DNA of 64,000 nt from Sphingoaurantiacus capsulatus (GTDB lineage: Bacteria > Pseudomonadota > Alphaproteobacteria > Sphingomonadales > Sphingomonadaceae). The notes beneath the pieces are model-generated. The model had not been told where the DNA came from. It did no database searches and was given only the letters and a program-made list of their open reading frames with translations. The stretch lies in the NCBI RefSeq assembly GCF_042648405.1, contig NZ_JBHRXV010000001.1, forward strand, positions 124,001 through 188,000, written 5' to 3'. A program made the translations under genes and the position numbers. This document shows positions 58,378 to 64,000 of the stretch, piece after piece. Every line of letters starts with the position of its first letter. Positions within the stretch are counted from its first letter, which is position 1.

Positions 58378-59082
58378 TCACGCCGCGTGGCGCAGCGGCG
58401 CCGGGGCGGTGATGGCGGCGGCTTCGCGCGCGTCGCGCACCGCGAGATCGAGGAAGCGGCCGTCGTCGCGGGTCGCGGCTTCGAGCACGGCCGGATCGAA
58501 CATCGACGGGCGGACCCGGTCGTCGCCGCGGGTCAGCACCGCCATCGCCTCGCCATGGCTATAGGCGCGCTTGTAGGGGCGGCGGTCGCGCAGCGCGTCA
58601 TAGACGTCGCACAGCGCCACGATGCGCGCCTCGGCGCAGATCGCGTCGCCCGACAGGCCATAGGGGTAGCCGCCGCCGTCCCACGCCTCGTGATGCTGCA
58701 GCGCCACCTTGGCGGCAAGCGCCAGCGCGGGGTCCTGCATGCGGCTGAGCGCGGCATGGCCGATGGTGGTGTGCGTGCGGACCTCCGCCTCCTCGGCGGC
58801 GTCGAGCGCGCGCGGCGCCTCGAGCATGGCGCGGCGCAGGAACAGCTTGCCGGTGTCATGCAGCGCGGCGGCCTGGCCGGTGCGGTGCGCGGCGCCGGCA
58901 TCGAAGCCGAGGCGGACGGCGAGCTTCTTCGCCATCGTGCCGACGCGGTCCTGGTGACCGTTGAGGTTGGCGCGGAAATCGGTGGCGGTGGCGGCGATGC
59001 GCGGCTGCATCGGCGGCAGCGGGCGAACGACGCCCATCGTCTGTCCCGCCAAGTCCGAGCCGCTTTTTGCCTGCCACGCCAT
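58378..59082 (-). CDS. HD-GYP-type phosphodiesterase
   Basis: Encodes 234 residues from ATG 59082. The HD metal pair is His75-Asp76 (AAALHDTGKLFL) and the GYP region is intact: ALQHHEAWDGGGYPYGLSGDAIC with His130-His131. HD-GYP proteins hydrolyse cyclic di-GMP. No input domain is attached, so control would be at expression level. It lies in a divergent arrangement with a FixJ-type regulator and ahead of the FixL-like kinase on the minus strand (48 bases), suggesting that the cluster ties kinase signalling to cyclic di-GMP breakdown. Confidence 0.87.
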   Translation of the reverse strand: MAWQAKSGSDLAGQTMGVVRPLPPMQPRIAATATDFRANLNGHQDRVGTMAKKLAVRLGFDAGAAHRTGQAAALHDTGKLFLRRAMLEAPRALDAAEEAEVRTHTTIGHAALSRMQDPALALAAKVALQHHEAWDGGGYPYGLSGDAICAEARIVALCDVYDALRDRRPYKRAYSHGEAMAVLTRGDDRVRPSMFDPAVLEAATRDDGRFLDLAVRDAREAAAITAPAPLRHAA

Positions 59083-59173
59083 AACCCGAACCCCTTTTCT
59101 TATGCCGCCACTTTTGCGGGAGGGGCCGGTTCGAACCAATTGCGGGATTCTACACTATCCGCTTGTTCCACCT

Positions 59174-59209
59174 GTCCGATCCGGCCCGATGGACACGTCC
59201 GGATCGGAC
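59174..59209. promoter_or_regulatory. Long inverted repeat between HD-GYP and FixJ-like genes
   Basis: GTCCGATCCGG and CCGGATCGGAC are an 11-bp perfect inverted repeat with 14 bases between. It sits 91 bases from both the HD-GYP and FixJ starts, in a 217-base divergent region with no other gene. GGTTCGAACC (59128-59137) is a separate short palindrome. Confidence 0.55.
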
Positions 59210-59299
59210 CACATTATGGGCATCTTCCGGGGTTGCCCGCACGTTAGCTTCCGGGAACAGTCGCGATACATAACAAGCATCCCAAGGGGACAGGGAAGC

Positions 59300-59923
59300 G
59301 TGAACGAGAAAATCGTCTATGTCGTCGATGATGACGACGCCGTCAGGGATTCGGCGCGTCGCCTTCTGAAAATCGTGGGATATGAGGTCGAGACCTTCGA
59401 CAGCGCCAACGCCTTCATGGACGGCGTCGACAGCCTGAAGCCAGGTTGCGTGATCTTCGACATCAACATGCCCGGCATTTCCGGCCTCGAGGCGCAGAAG
59501 CAGCTGAAGGAGCGCGGCGCGGCGTTCCCCGTCATCATCCTCACCGGCCAGGGCGACATCGGTAAGGCGGTGCAGGCGATGAAGAACGGCGCCGTCGAAT
59601 TCATCGAGAAGCCCTATCAGAACGAGGCGCTGCTGAACGCCGTCGAGGCGGGCTTCGCGCAGCTCGGCGTGCGGCTTTCCGAGGATGCCGCCAACGAGAA
59701 GGCGGCGGGCGTCGTCGGCCGGCTGTCACCGCGCGAGCGGCAGGTGCTGCAGGGCATGCTCACCGGCCTGCCCAATAAGCTGATCGGGCATCAACTGGGC
59801 CTCAGTACGCGGACGGTCGAGGTCTACCGGTCGAAGGTGATGGACAAGCTGGAGGTGCGCAGCCTGTCCTCGGCGGTGAAGCTGGCGCTTGCCGCGGGCC
59901 TGCCTGAACTAGAGGCTGGCTAG
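59300..59923 (+). CDS. FixJ-family response regulator with LuxR-type DNA-binding domain
   Basis: Encodes 207 residues from GTG 59300, with AGGGGACAGGGAAG upstream. The receiver has Asp54 in CVIFDINMPG and the FIEKPY Lys; the output domain is a typical LuxR helix-turn-helix: LSPRERQVLQGMLTGLPNKLIGHQLGLSTRTVEVYRSKVMDKLEVRSLSSAVKLAL. It would be the transcription output of the FixL-like kinase in this cluster. Its last 15 bases overlap the convergent RarD gene. Confidence 0.94.
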   Translation: MNEKIVYVVDDDDAVRDSARRLLKIVGYEVETFDSANAFMDGVDSLKPGCVIFDINMPGISGLEAQKQLKERGAAFPVIILTGQGDIGKAVQAMKNGAVEFIEKPYQNEALLNAVEAGFAQLGVRLSEDAANEKAAGVVGRLSPRERQVLQGMLTGLPNKLIGHQLGLSTRTVEVYRSKVMDKLEVRSLSSAVKLALAAGLPELEAG

Positions 59924-60817
59924 CCGCCGCGAGCGCTCGGCACGGATCGCGTCGGCGGCGAAGATCAGCAGGCCCGTCCAGATGAACGCGAAGGCGACCG
60001 CGTGCGCCCGCGTCACCGGCTCGTGATAGGCGAACACCGCAAGCGCGAACTGCAGCGACGGCGCGAGGAACTGCAGCAGGCCCAGCGTCGCGTAGCGCAG
60101 CCGCTTGGCGGCGGCGGCGAACAGCAGCAGCGGGATCATGGTGAGCCCGCCCGCGGCGACCAGCAGCAAATCGGTGCTCAGGGTCACGCCGAACGAGCCG
60201 TGCCCGCCCGCCTGCACATAACCGATCCACAGCAAGGCCGGCGGCGCCATCAGCAGCGTCTCAACGAGGAGGCCGGTCACGGGGTCGACCGGCGCCATCT
60301 TCCGGAGCAGACCATAGAGGCTGAAGGTGAAGGCGAGGCCGAGCGAAATCCACGGCAGGTCGCCCTGCGCCGCGCCGAGATAGATGACACCGACCGCCGC
60401 CAGCGCGACGGCCGCCACCTGCGCCCGGTCGAGCTTTTCACGAAGCACCGCCATGCCGAGCGCGACGTTCAGCAGCGGATTGATGAAATAGCCGAGGCTC
60501 GCCTCCAGCACATGCGCGCTGTTGACCGCCCAGATGTAGATCAGCCAGTTCACCCCGACGAGCAGCGCGGTGATCGCCAGCAGCCCGACGAGGCGCGGCG
60601 ATTTCAACACGGCGACCACCGCCGCCTGCCGCTTCAGGATGAGGACAGTGCCGGCGAGCAGCACCACCGACCAGATGATGCGATGCGCCAGAATCTCCAG
60701 CGCCGACACATGGCCGAGCAGCTTCAGGAAGGCGGGGAGGAAACCCCAGATGAGATAGGCGCCGAGGCCGAGCAGCAGCCCCGATGACGCGCGATCCCGT
60801 GCCGTGGCTTCGTCCAT
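59909..60817 (-). CDS. RarD/EamA-family permease
   Basis: Encodes 302 residues from ATG 60817 with about ten membrane helices. The RarD pattern is recognisable: GLLLGLGAYLIWGFLPAFLKLLGHVSALEILAHRIIWSVVLL, then GVNWLIYIWAVNSAHVLEASLGYFINPLLNVALGMAVLREKL. This is the drug/metabolite exporter superfamily; substrates of RarD proteins are not settled. The gene faces the FixJ gene convergently. Confidence 0.9.
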   Translation of the reverse strand: MDEATARDRASSGLLLGLGAYLIWGFLPAFLKLLGHVSALEILAHRIIWSVVLLAGTVLILKRQAAVVAVLKSPRLVGLLAITALLVGVNWLIYIWAVNSAHVLEASLGYFINPLLNVALGMAVLREKLDRAQVAAVALAAVGVIYLGAAQGDLPWISLGLAFTFSLYGLLRKMAPVDPVTGLLVETLLMAPPALLWIGYVQAGGHGSFGVTLSTDLLLVAAGGLTMIPLLLFAAAAKRLRYATLGLLQFLAPSLQFALAVFAYHEPVTRAHAVAFAFIWTGLLIFAADAIRAERSRRLASL

Positions 60818-60932
60818 CCGCGCGTCGCTCCCTCCGAGGAGCGGCGAGGTTAGGCGGTTGATGGCGCACCTACCACCTCGCAATCCGCATGGGAGGGTTG
60901 CGCGGCGGACATGGGTTCAGTCCTCTCTCATC

Positions 60933-60959
60933 GTCATCCCCGCGAAGGCGGGGATGACG
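60933..60959. repeat. REP-like single inverted repeat, copy 8
   Basis: GTCATCCCCG-CGAAGG-CGGGGATGAC, one hairpin arm only. Between the RarD and serine hydrolase genes (divergent). Confidence 0.85.
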
Positions 60960-61027
60960 GACAGGGGCGGAGGAAGGCCGGTAGAGAATGTTAGCTTTCG
61001 CACCCCCGGCCATGCTCTACACCCAGC

Positions 61028-62434
61028 ATGATGCGCCCCCTCCTCCCCCTCGCCGCCCTCGCCCTCCTCGCCGCGCCCGTGCTGGCGCAGGACAAGCCGC
61101 CGACGCCGCACCTGCGCGCGCTCGCCGCCGGCTACAAGGCGTCGTTCCTGTGCAGCAATCTGTTCAACGCCGGGCTGAGCGAAGCCCAGGTCGAGGGCGA
61201 TGACCTGTCGCTTGTCTATGTCGAATATCGGCCGATCCTGCCGACCCTGACCGCGACGGTGGATCGCGAAGCGAAGACGGTGTCGGTGCCGTTCGACGAC
61301 AAGCTGCCGCCGCGCATCGCCGCGTGGCGCCCGCACCTCGGCTGCGCGCAGCTGCCGACCGGGGCGGACCCCGCCAATGTCGCGAAGCTGCCGCGGCTGA
61401 CCGTCGAGGCGCCGGCGTCGGTCGATGCGCAGGCGTGGCCGATGGGCGATGCGAAGGCGGAGGCAGAGCTGCCGCGCGCCGCCGCCGCGAAGCTGAAGAC
61501 GACGATGGCCGCCGCCTTCGACAAGAAAAGCTATGGCGAGGGCAGCGAGACCACCGCCGTGCTGGTGGTGAAGGACGGCCGCATCGTCGGCGAGCAATAT
61601 CGCGCCGGCTATGATAAGCATGTCTCGCAGCGCACCTGGTCGGCGGCGAAGAGCCTGACCGCCACCTTGATCGGCGCCGCCGCGCATCAGGGCCTGCTCG
61701 ACGTGAAGAAGCCTGCGCCGGTGCCCGAGTGGCAGGCGCCCGGCGACCCGCGCGCAGCGATCACCACCGAAAACCTCCTCCACATGGCGAGCGGCCTCTA
61801 CAGCGAGGCGGCGGGCAACCGCACCGACGACGTCTATTTCGGCGGCACCAGCGTTACCGAGCGGGCGACCGGCATGCCGCTGGAGGCAAAGCCCGGCACG
61901 CGCTGGCTCTACGCCAACAACGACACGCTGCTGGCCGCCCGCGCGCTCCGTCATGCGCTCGGCGACGGCGACCGCGCGCTGGCGTTCCCGTTCACCGATG
62001 TCCTCTGGAAGATCGGCATGCGCCGCACCTTCCCCGAGACCGACTGGCAGGGGAATTACATCCTCTCCAGCCAGGTGTGGACGACCGCGCGCGACGTCGC
62101 CCGGCTCGGCCTGCTTTATCAGAACGACGGCGTGTGGAACGGTGAGCGGCTGCTTCCGCAAGGCTGGGCGAAGTACGTCGCCACCCCCGCCCCCGCGCAG
62201 CCGACCGGGCGCGCCGGCGGCGAGGGCTATGGCGCGCAATTCTGGCTGATGGGCGGAATCGTCGGGCTGCCCGCCGACAGCTATTCGATGCAGGGCAACC
62301 GCGGGCAGATCGTGGTGATCATCCCGTCCGAGAAGCTGATCGTCGTCCGCCGCGGCTTCGATGCCGTGGGACCGGGCGGCGGCCGCTTCGAAGCCGCCAA
62401 GTTCGTCGCCGCCGTGCGCGAAGCCATCAAATAA
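61028..62434 (+). CDS. Exported serine hydrolase, beta-lactamase-related
   Basis: Encodes 468 residues. A signal peptide (MMRPLLPLAALALLAAPVLAQ) leads an N-terminal 140-residue extension with two Cys and then the beta-lactamase fold: WSAAKSLTATLIG with SxxK at Ser205-Lys208, followed by ENLLHMASGLYS and the YxN equivalent WLYANNDTLLAARAL. The C-terminal FWLMGGIVGLPADSYSMQGNRGQIVVIIPSEKLIVVRRG is the usual third motif region. Probably an esterase or D-amino-acid peptidase. An ABM-like gene follows. Confidence 0.88.
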   Translation: MMRPLLPLAALALLAAPVLAQDKPPTPHLRALAAGYKASFLCSNLFNAGLSEAQVEGDDLSLVYVEYRPILPTLTATVDREAKTVSVPFDDKLPPRIAAWRPHLGCAQLPTGADPANVAKLPRLTVEAPASVDAQAWPMGDAKAEAELPRAAAAKLKTTMAAAFDKKSYGEGSETTAVLVVKDGRIVGEQYRAGYDKHVSQRTWSAAKSLTATLIGAAAHQGLLDVKKPAPVPEWQAPGDPRAAITTENLLHMASGLYSEAAGNRTDDVYFGGTSVTERATGMPLEAKPGTRWLYANNDTLLAARALRHALGDGDRALAFPFTDVLWKIGMRRTFPETDWQGNYILSSQVWTTARDVARLGLLYQNDGVWNGERLLPQGWAKYVATPAPAQPTGRAGGEGYGAQFWLMGGIVGLPADSYSMQGNRGQIVVIIPSEKLIVVRRGFDAVGPGGGRFEAAKFVAAVREAIK

Positions 62435-62450
62435 CCAAGGGGAGAGACTG

Positions 62451-62738
62451 ATGATCGGAGTGATCGCGACGCTGAAGGTGCAGGACGGCAAGGGCGCCGA
62501 GCTGGAGGCGGCGTTCGCCACCCTCGCCGCCGCCGTCCGCGCCAACGAGCCGGGCAACCACGCTTACCAACTCTGCAAGAGCCGCACCGAGCCGAACACC
62601 TACAAGGTGCTCGAACTCTATGCCGACGAGGATGCGCTGAAAGCGCATGGCGCAGCCGACTATTTCAAGGCCGCCGGCCCGGCGCTCGGCGCGGTGCTCG
62701 CCGGCCGCCCGGAGATCGAATATCTCGACGGCGTCTGA
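62451..62738 (+). CDS. Antibiotic biosynthesis monooxygenase (ABM)-fold protein
   Basis: Encodes 95 residues from ATG 62451, with GGGGAGA seven bases upstream. The ferredoxin-like dimer pattern is clear: MIGVIATLKVQDGKGAELEAAFATLAAAVRANEPGNHAYQLCKSRTEPNTYKVLELYADEDALKAHGAADYFKAAGPALGAVLAG. Such proteins are cofactor-free monooxygenases or isomerases, or simply ligand-binding. It is directly between the serine hydrolase and the dehalogenase, with a hairpin following. Confidence 0.88.
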   Translation: MIGVIATLKVQDGKGAELEAAFATLAAAVRANEPGNHAYQLCKSRTEPNTYKVLELYADEDALKAHGAADYFKAAGPALGAVLAGRPEIEYLDGV

Positions 62739-62753
62739 GCCGGCTTGAACCTT

Positions 62754-62792
62754 CCCCAAACTATCGGCACAATGCGTGTCAATAGTTTGGGG
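62754..62792 (+). promoter_or_regulatory. Hairpin overlapping the dehalogenase ribosome binding site
   Basis: CCCCAAACTAT and ATAGTTTGGGG form an 11-bp perfect inverted repeat with 17 bases between. The right arm runs directly into GGGGAGG, the ribosome binding site of the TTG-start gene at 62802. No T-run follows, so it is not a typical terminator. It could be an operator or a translation-control hairpin. Confidence 0.6.
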
Positions 62793-62801
62793 AGGTCGAC
62801 C

Positions 62802-63689
62802 TTGAAGATTCTACGCACGCCGGACGCGGCCTTTGCCGACCTGCCGGATTTCCCGTTCACGCCGCACTATGTCGAGGTCGGCGAGCCGGCGCTGCGGATC
62901 GCGTACATCGACGAGGGCCCGCGCGACGCCGCGCCGATCCTGCTGATGCACGGCGAGCCGTCCTGGTCCTTCCTCTACCGCCACATCATCGCCGGGCTTA
63001 GGACCAAGCACCGGGTGGTGGCGCCCGACCTGATCGGCTTTGGCCGGTCGGACAAGCTGGGCGGGCTCGACGATTACACCTACGAACGCCACGTCGCGTG
63101 GATGAGCGAGTGGCTGCAGAAGCTCGACCTCCGCGACATCACCCTGTTCTGCCAGGACTGGGGCGGCCTGATCGGCCTGCGCCTCGTCGCCGCCTTCCCC
63201 GACCGCTTCGCGCGCGTCGTGGTGGCGAACACCGGCCTGCCGGTCGGCACCGGCTTTTCCGAGGGCTTCCAGCGCTGGCTCGAGTTCAGCCAGTCGGTGC
63301 CGATGTTCCCCACCGGCATGATCGTCAACGGCGGCTGTGCGCGGCAATTGTCCGATGCCGAAATCGCTGCCTATGACGCGCCCTACCCCGACGAGAGCTA
63401 CAAGGCCGGCGCGCGGGTGTTCCCCAAGCTGGTGCCGATCACGCCGGAACATGGATCGGTCGCCGAGAACAAGGCGGCGTGGGAGGTGCTCAGCCGGTTC
63501 GAGAAGCCGGTGCTGACCGCGTTCAGCGACGCCGACATGGTGACGGCGGGCGGCGAAAAGGTGTTTCACGAGCGCGTGCCGGGGGCGAAAGGGCAGGCGC
63601 ACGTCACCCTGAAGGGTGGGCACTTCCTCCAGGAGGACAGCCCGGCGGAGATCGTGGCGCTGCTGGATGGGTTCGTCAGCGGGCGCTGA
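62802..63689 (+). CDS. Haloalkane dehalogenase
   Basis: Encodes 295 residues from a TTG at 62802, chosen because GGGGAGG lies six bases before it and the sequence LKILRTPDAAFADLPDFPF is the usual family start. The open frame runs to an earlier ATG across the hairpin. Catalytic motifs: LMHGEPSWSFLYRH (oxyanion and Glu), nucleophile Asp119 next to halide-binding Trp120 in FCQDWGG, and base His274 in GGHFLQED. It hydrolyses carbon-halogen bonds of alkyl halides in the cytoplasm; subfamily I by the HGEP pattern. Confidence 0.92.
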   Translation: MKILRTPDAAFADLPDFPFTPHYVEVGEPALRIAYIDEGPRDAAPILLMHGEPSWSFLYRHIIAGLRTKHRVVAPDLIGFGRSDKLGGLDDYTYERHVAWMSEWLQKLDLRDITLFCQDWGGLIGLRLVAAFPDRFARVVVANTGLPVGTGFSEGFQRWLEFSQSVPMFPTGMIVNGGCARQLSDAEIAAYDAPYPDESYKAGARVFPKLVPITPEHGSVAENKAAWEVLSRFEKPVLTAFSDADMVTAGGEKVFHERVPGAKGQAHVTLKGGHFLQEDSPAEIVALLDGFVSGR

Positions 63690-63703
63690 CGCCCTCCACC
63701 CCG

Positions 63704-63798
63704 TCACCCCGGCGAAAGCCGGGGTCCAGCGAGACAAGAACTTGCCGGCTCCGCCGGCGCCTTTGGTGCGCTGGATACCGGCTTTCGCCGGTATGACG
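63704..63798. repeat. REP-like paired inverted repeat, copy 9
   Basis: GTCACCCCGGCGAAAGCC at the left, GGCTTTCGCCGGTATGACG at the right, and a central TGCCGGCTCCGCCGGCG hairpin. The two outer arms differ in their variable pair (C-G at left, A-T at right). Just after the haloalkane dehalogenase stop. Confidence 0.85.
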
Positions 63799-63812
63799 GG
63801 TAGGAGTTGGCC

Positions 63813-64000
63813 CTACGCCGTCCGCACGAAATCCATGTGCCAATTATCCTCCCAGCTCTTCCCGCCGTCCACCGAGAACGCCTGCTCCCAATGCGCCGAC
63901 GTGGGCGTGATCTTCGACCACCGGAACCGCACCTTCACCTTGGTGCCCTTATGCACATCGTCGCCGACGAACGTGCCGACGCCGTCCCTGAACCCGCCGC
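63813..64000 (-). CDS. Partial hypothetical protein, 3' end
   Basis: The minus-strand frame is open from the window edge to a TAG at 63813 and encodes the last 61 residues: GGFRDGVGTFVGDDVHKGTKVKVRFRWSKITPTSAHWEQAFSVDGGKSWEDNWHMDFVRTA. The DGGKSWEDNWHMDF ending resembles uncharacterised beta-barrel proteins of the DUF1579 type that are common in soil bacteria. The rest of the gene lies beyond the window. Confidence 0.7.
   Translation of the reverse strand, partial: GGFRDGVGTFVGDDVHKGTKVKVRFRWSKITPTSAHWEQAFSVDGGKSWEDNWHMDFVRTA

Noticed and set aside
60917..62557. A 546-codon minus-strand frame opposite the serine hydrolase.
   Set aside because: No motif, no start signal; the plus strand carries the SxxK enzyme.
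3156..63798. The repeated GTCATNCCGG motifs as a CRISPR array.
   Set aside because: Copies are scattered singly or in pairs over 60 kb, face each other, and lack regular spacers or cas genes.

Overview
The window reads as a stretch of chromosome from a high-GC alphaproteobacterium, most likely a sphingomonad (Sphingomonas or a close relative). The indications are strong GC bias at third codon positions, LytTR/FixJ/KaiC-type regulators, two promoter-like motifs matching the alphaproteobacterial EcfG general-stress consensus, a TonB receptor with a PepSY partner, many short conserved small proteins, and at least nine intergenic REP-like inverted repeats. The genus is an inference; no rRNA or tRNA gene, phage, transposase or CRISPR array was seen. 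The text contains one ambiguous base (54707).

Layout. 1-3142: end of a KaiC-like ATPase gene translationally coupled to a hybrid histidine kinase. 3369-5627: small membrane protein, membrane-anchored LytTR regulator, and a DUF4402-type surface protein behind a perfect palindrome. 5624-11150: housekeeping and accessory enzymes (lipid kinase, M20 peptidase, NIPSNAP, DUF1203, GST, serine hydrolase). 11139-12385: a disturbed patch where a GNAT gene sits between the serine hydrolase start and a decayed duplicate of that start, next to a lower-GC orphan gene. 12451-14489: ArfB, MscL, WrbA. 14486-19654: three tandem secreted repeat proteins, two of them clear paralogs. 19722-24178: peroxiredoxin, second LytTR regulator, secreted amidohydrolase coupled to a LamG protein. 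24287-28009: membrane MCP, globin and Ca2+/H+ antiporter. 28000-31000: metalloprotease-like protein, reductase, PEP-mutase-like enzyme, small proteins and a cold-shock protein. 31167-34779: iron-type operon (PepSY protein, small protein, TonB receptor). 34908-35979: small stress-type proteins. 36078-41097: ClpP-like protein, GST, nitroreductase, TetR/SDR pair, alpha/beta hydrolase. 41217-43823: SDR, alcohol dehydrogenase and SRPBCC operon behind an EcfG-like promoter. 43998-49627: RidA, Lrp, PD40, DUF2087, PhzF, phosphoesterase, DUF1801, NIPSNAP. 49714-51851: AtuA and an AtuA-partner/lipocalin fusion. 52383-54529: MerR regulator, 2OG-Fe(II)-type protein and His-rich cation efflux pump. 54743-59923: YbaK editing protein and a FixL/FixJ/HD-GYP signalling cluster. 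59909-64000: RarD, serine hydrolase, monooxygenase, haloalkane dehalogenase behind a hairpin, and a partial gene.

How it fits together. Much of the window is sensing and stress: KaiC-HK, two membrane LytTR regulators, an MCP beside a globin, a FixL/FixJ/HD-GYP set, TetR, MerR and Lrp regulators, and EcfG-type promoters. The rest is detoxification and secondary metabolism. Genes are tightly packed; five convergent pairs share the same four bases as interlocked stop codons, so 3' ends overlap without room for terminators. No complete, obviously new defence or mobile system was found. The best leads are the AtuA-partner/lipocalin fusion, the hairpin over the haloalkane dehalogenase ribosome binding site, the repeat-flanked GNAT patch, and the two-regulator FixL cluster with two long inverted repeats.
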